Assembly: GCF_023016085.1 (NCBI RefSeq)
Contig: NZ_JALKBF010000001.1
Span: 2,656,501-2,720,500, forward strand
Length of the DNA: 64,000 nucleotides
Origin: Aliiroseovarius sp. F47248L
GTDB lineage: Bacteria; Pseudomonadota; Alphaproteobacteria; Rhodobacterales; Rhodobacteraceae
Direction of reading: 5' to 3'
Shown: in pieces, positions 28,308 to 37,522 of the stretch
How positions within the stretch are numbered: the stretch's first letter is position 1
Layout of the letters: each line of letters opens with the position of its first letter
Notes under the pieces: model-generated
The model's database searches: none
What the model was told of the DNA's origin: nothing
Seen by the model: only the letters and a program-made list of their open reading frames with translations
Program-made: the position numbers and the translations under genes

Positions 28308-29831
28308 CTAGAAGAAACCCAACTTGTTGGGGTTGTAGCTCATCAGGATGTTCTTGGTCTGCTGATAATGACCCAGCATCATCTTGTGATTTTCGCGCCC
28401 GATACCCGACTGCTTGTAGCCTCCAAACGCCGCATGTGCCGGATAGGCGTGATAGTTATTCACCCAGACACGACCCGCCTCGATGGCACGGCCAAAGCGA
28501 TAGCAACGGTTGGCATCGCGCGACCAGACACCGGCACCAAGGCCATACATGGTGTCATTAGCGATCGCCAAGGCCTCCTCTTCATCCTTAAACGTGGTCA
28601 CGGACACGACCGGGCCAAAGATTTCCTCCTGGAAGACGCGCATCTTGTTGTGACCCTTCAGGATCGTCGGCTGGATGTAGTTGCCACCGGCAAGTTCACC
28701 ATTGAACCGGGCCGCATCGCCACCGGTCAGCACTTCTGCGCCTTCTTCGCGGCCGATGGTCAGGTAAGACAAGATCTTTTCCTGTTGCTCGGTCGAGGCT
28801 TGCGCGCCAACCATGGTTTCCGGATTGCGCGGATCGCCATGCTTGATCGCCTCGACACGCTTGATGCAGCGGGCGATGAACTCGTCATAAATGTCTTCCT
28901 GAATCAGCGCACGTGACGGGCAGGTGCAAACCTCGCCTTGGTTGAAGGCAAACAGCACGAAGCCTTCGACCGCCTTGTCAAGAAACGCGTCATCTTGGGC
29001 CATAATGTCCGAGAAGAAGATGTTGGGGGACTTGCCGCCCAATTCCAATGTCACGGGAATCAGGTTGACCGTCGCGGCCTCCATGATCTTACGACCAGTT
29101 GCCGTCGAGCCAGTGAAGGCAATCTTGGCGATCCGGTTGCTGCGGGCCAGCGCGTCGCCGACCTCGGCACCGAAGCCATTGACGATGTTCAGAACACCAG
29201 CTGGCAGAAACTCGTTCATGATCTCGGCAAGGATCATGATCGCCGCCGGGGTCTGTTCGGCAGGTTTCAGCACGATGCAATTGCCCGCCGCCAAAGCTGG
29301 TGCGAGTTTCCAAGCTGCCATCAGGATCGAGAAGTTCCACGGAATGATCTGGCCGACAACGCCCAGCGGTTCGTGGAAGTGATAGGCGACGGTGTCCGCG
29401 TCAATTTCGGACATATTGCCTTCCTGGCTGCGCAGGACACCTGCGAAATAGCGGAAGTGGTCCACCGCCAGCGGAATATCAGCCGCCATCGTTTCACGGA
29501 TTGGCTTGCCGTTGTCCCATGTCTCAGCCTGCGCCAGACGTTCCAGATTGGCTTCGATCGCGTCGGCCATTTTCAAGATCAGGGTCGACCGCTCGGCAGC
29601 CGAAGTCGCACCCCACGCCCCCTTGGCAGCATGTGCGGCGTCTAGTGCCAGTTCAACGTCGGCAGCATCAGAGCGCGCACATTCGCAAATCTTTTCGCCC
29701 GTGATCGGGGTCACGTTGTCGAAATATCGCCCGTTAACCGGCGGCGTGAACTTCCCGTTGATAAAGTTGTCATAGCGGTCAGCAAAAGGCGACACATAGG
29801 TGCCCGCCTCGGTATGAGTCATGTCATTCAT
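28308..29831 (-). CDS. NAD-dependent aldehyde dehydrogenase, AldB/ExaC type
   Basis: A 507-residue aldehyde dehydrogenase. The start at 29831 follows AAGGAGG. The motifs are intact: [44 protein letters not shown] and the active-site segment [14 protein letters not shown]. The paired cysteines in EVCTCPSR and the C-terminal [18 protein letters not shown] are characteristic of the AldB/ExaC group, which oxidises acetaldehyde and related short aldehydes. It lies 105 bases downstream of the hybrid kinase gene on the same strand. Its position behind the FIST-kinase-regulator genes suggests it could be a target of that module. Confidence 0.93.
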   Translation of the reverse strand: MNDMTHTEAGTYVSPFADRYDNFINGKFTPPVNGRYFDNVTPITGEKICECARSDAADVELALDAAHAAKGAWGATSAAERSTLILKMADAIEANLERLAQAETWDNGKPIRETMAADIPLAVDHFRYFAGVLRSQEGNMSEIDADTVAYHFHEPLGVVGQIIPWNFSILMAAWKLAPALAAGNCIVLKPAEQTPAAIMILAEIMNEFLPAGVLNIVNGFGAEVGDALARSNRIAKIAFTGSTATGRKIMEAATVNLIPVTLELGGKSPNIFFSDIMAQDDAFLDKAVEGFVLFAFNQGEVCTCPSRALIQEDIYDEFIARCIKRVEAIKHGDPRNPETMVGAQASTEQQEKILSYLTIGREEGAEVLTGGDAARFNGELAGGNYIQPTILKGHNKMRVFQEEIFGPVVSVTTFKDEEEALAIANDTMYGLGAGVWSRDANRCYRFGRAIEAGRVWVNNYHAYPAHAAFGGYKQSGIGRENHKMMLGHYQQTKNILMSYNPNKLGFF

Positions 29832-29936
29832 GATGGTCCTCCTTGATTCCCGAAACCTCCATCGGGCTACGTCATAATCTGACGGGTCAGAGGGCATGTG
29901 TCTGTGCGACTTTAGGCTAATACGCCGCTGACCGAA

Positions 29937-32162
29937 CTAGCCGGAGGGAGCCTTCAATCGCGCCAGATACTCGCGCAACATTTTTGGTTGCAGCGGTTTG
30001 TAAAACAACTTCACGTCTTCCTCGGCGGTTTTGATCACCAGGTGTTCCGACCGGTTGGCGGTGATCAAAGCGGCAGGAATTGGGCCATAAGCAGCGCGTA
30101 AGGTGCGGATCGCGTGCATACCTGTATATCCGTTTTCCAGATGATAATCGGCCAGGATGACATCCGGGACGACACCGATCTCCTGAATGATCCCATCGGC
30201 TTGCTCCAGATTTTCAGCCTCGATTGGGCTGGCGCCCCAACTGTCCAGAAGGGTCATCATTCCAAGTCGCACCGCTGCTTCGTTTTCGATGACCAAGGGG
30301 ATCATATCGGTCAAATCAATCGGATCAACGCTTGGATCCATCGGTGCCACAGGTTCAACCGAGCCTTTCGCCACATGAAACGGAACCCGGACGGTAAAAC
30401 GGGTGCCGACCTCTTCAACACTTTGCAACGTCAGATCATGCCCGAGCAAATCGCAGGCCCGTCGCACAATGGCCAGCCCAAGCCCCATGCCCGGCGCTGT
30501 TTCATCCGGGCGTTTGATCCGGTGAAACTCATGAAACACGCGATCACGCTGGTCGTCGGGTATCCCCTGCCCGGTGTCAATCACTTCGATCAGTGCATCC
30601 GAACCGCGTCGACGCACCCCAACCAGAACCTTACCCCTGTCCGTATAGGACACGGCATTCGCCGCCAGATTCTGGATGATCCGTCGCAGAAAGGCTGGGT
30701 CGCTTTCGACATCCAGCCCACAATCAACGACGTGGAACTGAACCCCCTTTGCCCTAGCCAGCGCCTGAAATTCGTCGCGCAGCGGCACCAGCAACCGGCT
30801 GAGTGCAAAGACCGAGATATTTGCCTGCGTGCCAGCATCCAGCTTGGAGATGTCCAAAAGCGCACCCAGAATGGTTTCGACACTGTCAAAGGCGCTTTTC
30901 ACCCGGCCTGCAATCTGGGATTGCTTCTGGTTCAATTCGGCTTCCTCCAGCGACGAGATGAACAGTTTGGCGGCATTCAACGGCTGTAACAGGTCGTGGC
31001 TGGCTGCTGCAAGGAACCGCGACTTCGATGTGTTCGCGCGTTCGGCAGCATCACGCGCTTTCTGCATCTCGGTTGTGCGTTCTTGAACGCGCAACTCCAG
31101 CGTTTCGTTCATTTCATGTAAAGCGGCGGTCGTGGCGCGTTCGTCCGTCACATCGGTGAAGCTGATCACGAATCCGTTGTCGGGGGTCATGTCACTGAAC
31201 ACGTCCAGAATCAAGCCATCCGCGCGGTGAAGTTCGACCTTTAGCGGATCGCGTGTGCGGCGCTTCTGCACCCACTGTACCAACAGCTTTGGCGCTTTGT
31301 GCATCGCAAAGCCTTGGGTGTCGGAGAAGTGAGACACGAACCTTTCAAAACTTGTTCCTGCCCGCATCAGCTCAATCGGCGGGCTCATCAGATCAAGAAA
31401 GCGGGTATTCCACCCGGCCAGCCGATCTTCTTCATCAAAGATGCAAACACCCTGATTGATATGGTCCAACGTTGCCCGCACGATCTTGGCCTGATCGTCC
31501 AAGAGCTTATCGCGCTCCTGCCGCGCCTGACGGACCATGTCCGTCACCTCGGTCTGAAGGATGGCGGTGCCGTCATTTGGGGTGCGTTGCTGGCTGATCT
31601 GCACCCAGCGGTCGCCTTGAATCTCGACAACAAAATCCGCGTGTTTTTGGTTCAGCTTGGTCGCCCTGTCCCTGCGCCAGATCCACGGGGTGACATCTTG
31701 TTCAAGCACAAGCGCCGAGCTGTTCGACACTTTCTCAAAATAACTGTCCAAGGACAGTCCCGGAGCGATATCTGACACGACATCGGGGAACATGCGGGCG
31801 AACCGTTGGTTTGACAGGATCAATCGGCCCGCAGCATCAAACAGCGCAAACCCTTCCTTCACCGCCTCAAGCGCTCCTGCCAAATCGGCACGCGCTTTTT
31901 CGGCTTCGACTTTCGCATCAGCAAGGTGCGCCTTGGACTGATTCAGCTGAGCTAGCGCGACTTCCAGGTCCTGTGTACGCGCCTTGACCTGTTCTTCAAA
32001 CTCGACCGCCGTCTGGAAATAGGCGTAGCTATCAAAACTTTCATCTCCGCCAGCTTCGACCCGCTTCATCAGTACATCAACGATGCGTTGGAGCTTCTCC
32101 AACTTACGCTCGGCCCCGTCGTCGGGCCGCAGAAGTGGAACGGGGGCCATACTGCTAGTCAT
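29937..32162 (-). CDS. PAS-containing hybrid sensor histidine kinase (NahK/ErcS'-like)
   Basis: A 741-residue cytoplasmic hybrid kinase with no membrane helix. It has an N-terminal coiled coil (about 15-95), two PAS-type domains (about 96-210 and 230-345), a dimerisation domain with SRFLAAASHDLLQPLNAAKL (His389), an ATPase domain (NLAANAVSYTDRG, DTGQGIP, GMGLGLAIV) and a C-terminal receiver with DVILADYHLENG (Asp672), Thr701 and Lys722. The start ATG overlaps the FIST gene stop. Order and architecture resemble NahK, also called ErcS', of Pseudomonas, whose partner NosP is a FIST protein. Whether phosphate goes to the LuxR-type regulator of the same operon is an inference. Confidence 0.9.
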   Translation of the reverse strand: MTSSMAPVPLLRPDDGAERKLEKLQRIVDVLMKRVEAGGDESFDSYAYFQTAVEFEEQVKARTQDLEVALAQLNQSKAHLADAKVEAEKARADLAGALEAVKEGFALFDAAGRLILSNQRFARMFPDVVSDIAPGLSLDSYFEKVSNSSALVLEQDVTPWIWRRDRATKLNQKHADFVVEIQGDRWVQISQQRTPNDGTAILQTEVTDMVRQARQERDKLLDDQAKIVRATLDHINQGVCIFDEEDRLAGWNTRFLDLMSPPIELMRAGTSFERFVSHFSDTQGFAMHKAPKLLVQWVQKRRTRDPLKVELHRADGLILDVFSDMTPDNGFVISFTDVTDERATTAALHEMNETLELRVQERTTEMQKARDAAERANTSKSRFLAAASHDLLQPLNAAKLFISSLEEAELNQKQSQIAGRVKSAFDSVETILGALLDISKLDAGTQANISVFALSRLLVPLRDEFQALARAKGVQFHVVDCGLDVESDPAFLRRIIQNLAANAVSYTDRGKVLVGVRRRGSDALIEVIDTGQGIPDDQRDRVFHEFHRIKRPDETAPGMGLGLAIVRRACDLLGHDLTLQSVEEVGTRFTVRVPFHVAKGSVEPVAPMDPSVDPIDLTDMIPLVIENEAAVRLGMMTLLDSWGASPIEAENLEQADGIIQEIGVVPDVILADYHLENGYTGMHAIRTLRAAYGPIPAALITANRSEHLVIKTAEEDVKLFYKPLQPKMLREYLARLKAPSG

Positions 32163-33363
32163 CTGGTTGATCCGCAGAATAAATCGCCACACCGGTGAAA
32201 GTCTGGTTCACGTGGAGCATGTTGATTTGTTCGCCATAGGTGTGAAATCCAATGACATTATTGTCAGACAGGATCGACGAAATTCTGCCCTTGGCTTGAA
32301 TCTGATCAATCTCTAACCGTCTTAGAATACATTCGCAGGCAATGATCGCATCTGGCTTCCCGTGCTCGGACAGCTTCGCCATTTCGCGCTCCAGATGGGA
32401 AACGATGTCATCGGCAACGGCTACAGTCAGCACAAGCCCTTCATCAATGGCACTGAAGAACCGCAACTCGCCCGTATCTTCAACTTTCTGAATCGATCGC
32501 ACATGATAACGCCCACCGACCTGCACCATCACGGGGCTGGCAGCAAAGACGAACGGGGACAATTGCTCAGGATCCTTGCCCACCATACGCGCGTATTCCG
32601 CCGCGGCGGGTTCGGCATTGATCTCGCGCACCAACCGCGCTTCCGGGTCGGCACCTGTAACAACCATCCGCGTGTCGGTGGGCAGGAAGTGATCGAAATG
32701 AAACACCTTTATCCGGCAGCGCGTGCGAAACAACGTCAGGATCGACGCCCGCTGGTGAAATTTCCCGTCGTGGAAGATCGCGGTTTCGGTGAAATTCAGC
32801 CCGTCCCCGGCAGACCCGCCGAACAGTTGCACCGTGCCCAGCGCCGGGTTGATCAAAGACACAACCCTGTCTTCGTTGCGCGCCAACCCGTCATTCAACA
32901 GAAATGCAAACTCGCTGATCCAATCCGGTGCCTGCCGCGCCACATCACTTAACTGATCCAAAACACGCAACGGCACCGCGCTTTCAGCGCCCTCGTCCGT
33001 ATGATCGAAAAACTGCACCGAGGCACAGAAGTTTGCGGCCGGGAACCCGACAGCGACGATCTGATGCTCAGAAATGCCGTCGGGTGTGATCTCGCCTGCT
33101 GTCGTACATCCGATGACCTTCACCCCCTCGAAGACCGAGTTCAGAGCATCGGCTGTGGCTTCGTTCAGGAACTCAGGCGACAAGAACACTGCGACAAGGG
33201 CGAAGGTGGCACCGCCCAACTGCGCGCGCAGATCCTGCACGGCGGCAAGGCTGTCGGTTTTGTCGGAAGAAGCCCTTTGCACCAGGCGGCCAAAATCCGG
33301 CAATGCAGATTGTGTCTGATGCGGTGCTGTCACGGTCGCCCGCCCCCCATCGTGGTCTTTCAA
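32155..33363 (-). CDS. FIST-domain sensory protein (NosP-like)
   Basis: A 402-residue protein with an N-terminal FIST domain and a FIST_C domain. Typical stretches are EGVKVIGCTTAGEITPDG, VQLFGGSAGDGL and the C-terminal IGFHTYGEQINMLHVNQTF. The start is a TTG at 33363, directly after the TGA of the response regulator gene, with AAGGTGG about five bases before it; no better ATG lies near. It is soluble. Some FIST proteins (NosP) bind haem and report nitric oxide to a co-encoded hybrid kinase; haem binding is not shown here. Confidence 0.88.
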   Translation of the reverse strand: MKDHDGGRATVTAPHQTQSALPDFGRLVQRASSDKTDSLAAVQDLRAQLGGATFALVAVFLSPEFLNEATADALNSVFEGVKVIGCTTAGEITPDGISEHQIVAVGFPAANFCASVQFFDHTDEGAESAVPLRVLDQLSDVARQAPDWISEFAFLLNDGLARNEDRVVSLINPALGTVQLFGGSAGDGLNFTETAIFHDGKFHQRASILTLFRTRCRIKVFHFDHFLPTDTRMVVTGADPEARLVREINAEPAAAEYARMVGKDPEQLSPFVFAASPVMVQVGGRYHVRSIQKVEDTGELRFFSAIDEGLVLTVAVADDIVSHLEREMAKLSEHGKPDAIIACECILRRLEIDQIQAKGRISSILSDNNVIGFHTYGEQINMLHVNQTFTGVAIYSADQPDD

Positions 33364-34059
33364 TCAGACCACCTTATCCGAATTCGCAATTGTGTCGAAC
33401 TTGGCTTTTTGCGCGACCAGAACCGCCTGCGTCCGGCTGTGCACACCCAACTTGCGCAGAATGGCCGTCATGTGCGCCTTAACCGTGGTTTCGGCAATCG
33501 ACAGGTCATAGGCAATCTGCTTGTTCAACTTGCCTTCACAGATCAGGCGCAGAATGCAGGCCTGTTGCGGCGTCAGGGATGCTAGCCGTGCAGACGCATC
33601 ATTTGTGTCTGTGCCACCGTTATCGACAGGCTCGATGTAGTCGGCGGGTGTGTAGATGCCACCATCACGGATCTGCCGAAATGCCTCTGTGATCATTCCC
33701 TTGTCGGAATCCTTCGGAATAAAGCCCGAAGCACCTGCACCCAGAACACTTGTGATAATTGCGCTGTCTGACAGGGACGATACGACAATGACCGGTGTGT
33801 CCGGGATGGCCGATTTCAGACGCACCAGCCCGTCCAGACCATCGACGTCCGGCAAGTTCAGGTCCAGCAACACGATGTCCGGGGCGTCCCGCCCTTTCAT
33901 AAGACCAAACGCCTCGGTCAGGTTGTTGGCCATGATCACTTCTGGCACCGACAATGCGCTGCGTAAGGTCATCGAAAGCGCCTCGCAAAACAGGGGGTGA
34001 TCATCGACGACAAGAACCTCTTTCAGCGCGGGGCGATGTATTGGTTGAGCGGGCGCCAT
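33364..34059 (-). CDS. NarL/LuxR-type response regulator
   Basis: A 231-residue response regulator. The receiver has VVDDHPLF and LLDLNLPDVDG (phospho-acceptor Asp66), with VSSLSD and the lysine in GFIPKDS. The C-terminal helix-turn-helix is typical LuxR type: LTPQQACILRLICEGKLNKQIAYDLSIAETTVKAHMTAILRKLGV. An AAGGAGG site precedes the ATG. It leads a three-gene operon with the FIST protein and hybrid kinase, so it is probably their output and may control the downstream aldehyde dehydrogenase. Resemblance to AgmR/ErbR-type regulators is by family and context only. Confidence 0.92.
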   Translation of the reverse strand: MAPAQPIHRPALKEVLVVDDHPLFCEALSMTLRSALSVPEVIMANNLTEAFGLMKGRDAPDIVLLDLNLPDVDGLDGLVRLKSAIPDTPVIVVSSLSDSAIITSVLGAGASGFIPKDSDKGMITEAFRQIRDGGIYTPADYIEPVDNGGTDTNDASARLASLTPQQACILRLICEGKLNKQIAYDLSIAETTVKAHMTAILRKLGVHSRTQAVLVAQKAKFDTIANSDKVV

Positions 34060-34359
34060 GAAAACGGTTCCTCCTTCAGGTGCATCTTCTCATGCTATCA
34101 CAGTTTATTTGCCCCTGCCTTGCGACCAAAGACGTAGGACCATCCGTTCTCACTTTGCACTGTGAAACTCCTTACGTGAACGGAAAACACGCGCCCGATG
34201 ACCGGACGCGTGCCTGGATTTCATGATTTCCGGATTTAGTTGGCTTCGGCCACTTGACGCGGCAGCTTGAAGGTCGAACACGGCAGCCCCATTTGGCAAA
34301 ACAGGCGTCGCACAGGCTTGACGCCCTAAAACGCATGACATATGTCGTCTTTCTACTGG
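34060..34359. other. Gene-free region between the response regulator and tRNA-Gly
   Basis: About 300 bases without a convincing gene. The part near 34060-34150 must hold the promoter of the response regulator operon. On the minus strand a 29-codon open frame (34236-34325) ends in KLPRQVAEAN and is followed after about 24 bases by a terminator-like hairpin; this may be the tail of a lost gene. A longer ORF across this region and the tRNA is spurious. Confidence 0.5.
34184..34212 (-). terminator. Terminator-like hairpin without an obvious gene
   Basis: Reading the minus strand, CACGCG pairs with CGCGTG, then one mismatch and three further pairs close a five-base loop; four T follow the stem. 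It lies just past the 29-codon frame ending at 34236 and upstream of the response regulator promoter. Confidence 0.5.
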
Positions 34360-34433
34360 GCGGGCGTTGTGTAGTGGTAAGACCTTAGCCTTCCAAGCTA
34401 ATGACGCGGGTTCGATTCCCGCCGCCCGCTCCA
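34360..34433 (+). tRNA. tRNA-Gly (TCC)
   Basis: A 74-base tRNA including TCCA at the end. Acceptor stem GCGGGCG pairs with CGCCCGC (34423-34429). The anticodon stem TTAGC/GCTAA frames loop CTTCCAA with anticodon TCC at 34392-34394. The T arm GCGGGTTCGATTCCCGC is standard. It stands alone, 28 bases from the convergent end of the RND gene. Confidence 0.97.
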
Positions 34434-34461
34434 GAAATTTTCCCATCACTGACAGACGCCA

Positions 34462-37400
34462 TCATGCCGGTTGCGCCGCCAGTTCGCGTGCCTCGTCACG
34501 TTTGAAGAACACATAGTAAAAGACCGGCGCTGCGACCAGTGTCAGGACGGATGCAAACGCCAACCCGCCCATGATTGTCACCGACATTGACACAAAGAAT
34601 GCGTCTGACAACAACGGTGCCATGCCCAGAATTGTGGTCACCGCAGCCAGTACAACGGGGCGCACCCGCGAGGCGGACGCCTCGATGATCGCCAGTCGCA
34701 AGGGCACGCCTTCGGCACGAACAAGGTCAATTTCCTCGACCAGAACGATCCCGTTTTTGATCAGCATTCCAGATAGGCTCAGCAACCCAAGAAGGGCGGT
34801 GAAGCTGAACGGAAGACCCGTGCCCAGCAAGCCGACCACGACACCGTTCACAGACATTGGCACCAGAAGCCAGATGATGATCGGTTGTCTGATCGCGTTG
34901 AACAGCAGGATCGAAATCATCACCATGATCAGCGCACTCAGCGGCAATTGCGCACCCAGGCTTGCCTGCGCTTTCGAGGCGTTTTCAAATTCGCCGCCCC
35001 ATTCCATTGTGTAACCGGCAGGCAAACGGATTGCCTCGACCGCCGCACGAATTTCGGTGTGGGCCTGCGCAGCCGTTACATCGGTCGCCACATCGGCCCC
35101 GACCGAGATTGTGGGCACCCGATTGCGCCGTTGCACCAAAGTGTTTTCGACACGATAGTCAAAGCCTTCGATCAACTGTTCAATCGGCAGATAGGTTCCT
35201 GTGATCGGCGAGAAAACAAGCTGGTCATTCAGGTTAAATTCTTCCGGTTGGGGGCGACGCATGATGATCGGAATTTGCCGTTCACGCTCGCGATACACAC
35301 CCGCGCGCAAGCCATCCGTCGCGTAAAGAAGCGAGGCCGCCACATCGTCGCGGTTGATCCCTGCGGTCTGGGCACGCTGGGTGGCATAGATCGGCTCGAT
35401 CACCAACTCCTGCTCGCGCCAATCGGTGCGCAGGTTCAGAAGATTGTCAGATCTGTCGGCCATGACCTGCATGGCCTGGTCTGCCAAATCGCGCAAAACT
35501 GCCGGATCACTGCCCGAGAACCGAACCTGAATCGGATCGCCGCCACCGGGGCCAAAGACCAACCGCTGAACACGGAACTCAGCCTCGGGGAAATTTTCCT
35601 TCCCGAAAACTTCCAGCCGCGCTTGAATGTCAGGAATATCGTCCAGCGCCTCGGTGCGGATGATCAGATGCCCATAGCTTTGATTGTCCTTTCCACCGTC
35701 ATAGGTCAGCATGAAGCGCACAGCCCCGCGCCCGGCATAGGATGCAACCGAGGTTACATTGTCCTCGTTCAGCAACCAATCTTCCATCACCTCAAGATCG
35801 TCCGAGACCTGTTGGATCGAGCTGCCCTGCGGCAGTTTGTAATAGACGAAAAACAACGGCGTGTTCGAGTTTGGGAAGAACTGCTGCTTCACCGACCCGA
35901 AGCCGACAAAGCACAGCATCGTGATGGCAATCAGCCCCGCAATCACCGGCCAGCGGAAGGTCAGGGATTTGTCCAGTATCTTCTTATACAAGACGAAGAA
36001 CCGGCCTGAATAGGCATCAGCCGCATCCTGATTGCTGACCTTGAACAGATAGTGACCCAGCAATGGTGTTACTGTCAGCGCCAGTAGCCATGACAACAAC
36101 AACGATATCCCGATCACAGCGAAAAGTGAGAACAGGAATTCACCCGTTGAATCCGGTGACAGACCAATCCCGGCAAATGCCATGATCCCGATCACGGTGG
36201 CCCCAAGAAGCGGGATCTGGGTTTTCTTCGCGGCATCATCCGCCGCCTCGCGCGAACTGCGCCCGCCTAGCATCGAGATTTGCATTCCTTCCGCGACGAC
36301 AATCGCGTTGTCCACCAACATCCCCATCGCGATGATTAACGCACCCAGTGAAATCCGTTCCATCTCGATCGAAAAGATCGCCATGAACAAAAGCGTCCCG
36401 ACCACCGTCAAAAGCAACGTGGCACCTATGACAACGGCCGCACGCCATCCCATGAACGCACCAAGAACAACAATCACGATGCCGACCGACATAGCGAGGT
36501 TCTTCAGAAAGTCGTTTGAACTTTGCTCGACCACCAGGTGTTGTTGGTAAATCGGATGCAGCTCAATGCCATGCGGAATATCCGCCGACAGCTCTGCCAG
36601 CCGCGCATCGACACGGTGACCGACTTTCACGATGTCTTCGGTATCCAGACCGGCAATGCCGATTGTGAATGCCTCTTGCCCGTTGAAACGAATGATCTGG
36701 TCAGGGATGGCAACACGTTCGCGGCTGACCTTGGCCACATCCGCGACGTTGAGAAGATGCCCATTCACCCCAATACTCAGCGAGGCAATGTCAGATACGG
36801 TTTCAGACCCTTCCGGTGCCCGAAACATGATCTGCGCGCCGTCTTTGTTCAATGACCCGGCAGACGTCACAGAGTTGGCAGACGACACTGCGCCAATGAT
36901 CGCGTTGGGTGGAATGCCCTGATTGACCGACAGGGTCATGTCAGGTTCGATATAGATCGCTTCTTCCGGGATGCCGGACAGATCGACATCTGCCACGCCC
37001 GCGACAACCAAAAGCTCGCGCCTCAGAAAGGTGCCAAGATCATACTTTTCGGCATCCGTGAAACCGGGGGCGGTGACGGCGTAATACAGTCCAAACACAT
37101 CTCCAAAACTGTCATTCACAAAGGGCGGAAGCGCGTTGTCCGGCAGTTGTCGCGATGTGTCGCGCACGCGAGCGCGCAAACGGGTCCAGATGTCCGGCAG
37201 CGCGTCGGCGGGATAGGTCGACTTGATCTCGACGTCGATGCGGCTTTCGCCCGGCCGGTTTGTCGATGTAATCTTTTCGACCTCCTCCATCTTCTGAAGC
37301 GCGCTTTCCAGAGGCTCCGACACTTCAGTCGCAACCTGCGCTGCACTGGCGCCCGGATAATGCGTCACGACGACAGCTTGTTTGATGGTGAAAGCCGGAT

Positions 37401-37512
37401 CTTCCAGCCGCCCAAGGTTCAGAAACCCCCAGATTCCACCCAGCAGCATGGTGAGGATGATCAACCACGTATAGAGCGGCTTTTCGATCGAGGCGCGTGC
37501 TATATTCGGCAT
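34462..37512 (-). CDS. RND-family efflux pump inner-membrane subunit
   Basis: A 1016-residue AcrB-type transporter driven by the proton gradient. The start at 37512 follows AAGGGG and gives MPNIARASIEKPLYTWLIIL. The two-fold repeat is visible: helix 1, a large periplasmic loop, helices 2-7, then a second loop and helices 8-12. The hallmark stretch GMLVDNAIVVAEGM in the helix 4 region carries the proton-relay aspartate. It is the last gene of a MarR-adaptor-pump operon. No outer-membrane TolC-type gene is in the operon, so a channel encoded elsewhere must be used. Substrates are unknown. Confidence 0.93.
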   Translation of the reverse strand: MPNIARASIEKPLYTWLIILTMLLGGIWGFLNLGRLEDPAFTIKQAVVVTHYPGASAAQVATEVSEPLESALQKMEEVEKITSTNRPGESRIDVEIKSTYPADALPDIWTRLRARVRDTSRQLPDNALPPFVNDSFGDVFGLYYAVTAPGFTDAEKYDLGTFLRRELLVVAGVADVDLSGIPEEAIYIEPDMTLSVNQGIPPNAIIGAVSSANSVTSAGSLNKDGAQIMFRAPEGSETVSDIASLSIGVNGHLLNVADVAKVSRERVAIPDQIIRFNGQEAFTIGIAGLDTEDIVKVGHRVDARLAELSADIPHGIELHPIYQQHLVVEQSSNDFLKNLAMSVGIVIVVLGAFMGWRAAVVIGATLLLTVVGTLLFMAIFSIEMERISLGALIIAMGMLVDNAIVVAEGMQISMLGGRSSREAADDAAKKTQIPLLGATVIGIMAFAGIGLSPDSTGEFLFSLFAVIGISLLLSWLLALTVTPLLGHYLFKVSNQDAADAYSGRFFVLYKKILDKSLTFRWPVIAGLIAITMLCFVGFGSVKQQFFPNSNTPLFFVYYKLPQGSSIQQVSDDLEVMEDWLLNEDNVTSVASYAGRGAVRFMLTYDGGKDNQSYGHLIIRTEALDDIPDIQARLEVFGKENFPEAEFRVQRLVFGPGGGDPIQVRFSGSDPAVLRDLADQAMQVMADRSDNLLNLRTDWREQELVIEPIYATQRAQTAGINRDDVAASLLYATDGLRAGVYRERERQIPIIMRRPQPEEFNLNDQLVFSPITGTYLPIEQLIEGFDYRVENTLVQRRNRVPTISVGADVATDVTAAQAHTEIRAAVEAIRLPAGYTMEWGGEFENASKAQASLGAQLPLSALIMVMISILLFNAIRQPIIIWLLVPMSVNGVVVGLLGTGLPFSFTALLGLLSLSGMLIKNGIVLVEEIDLVRAEGVPLRLAIIEASASRVRPVVLAAVTTILGMAPLLSDAFFVSMSVTIMGGLAFASVLTLVAAPVFYYVFFKRDEARELAAQPA

Positions 37513-37522
37513 GACAAACCCC

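Noticed and set aside
34150..34449. 99-residue minus-strand ORF
   Set aside because: It runs through the antisense of tRNA-Gly and contains the well-known spurious phrase GIEPASLAWKAKVLPLHNAR that arises from translating reverse-strand tRNA.
34885..36009. 374-residue plus-strand ORF
   Set aside because: Antisense of the RND pump gene, with His/Arg-rich shadow composition.
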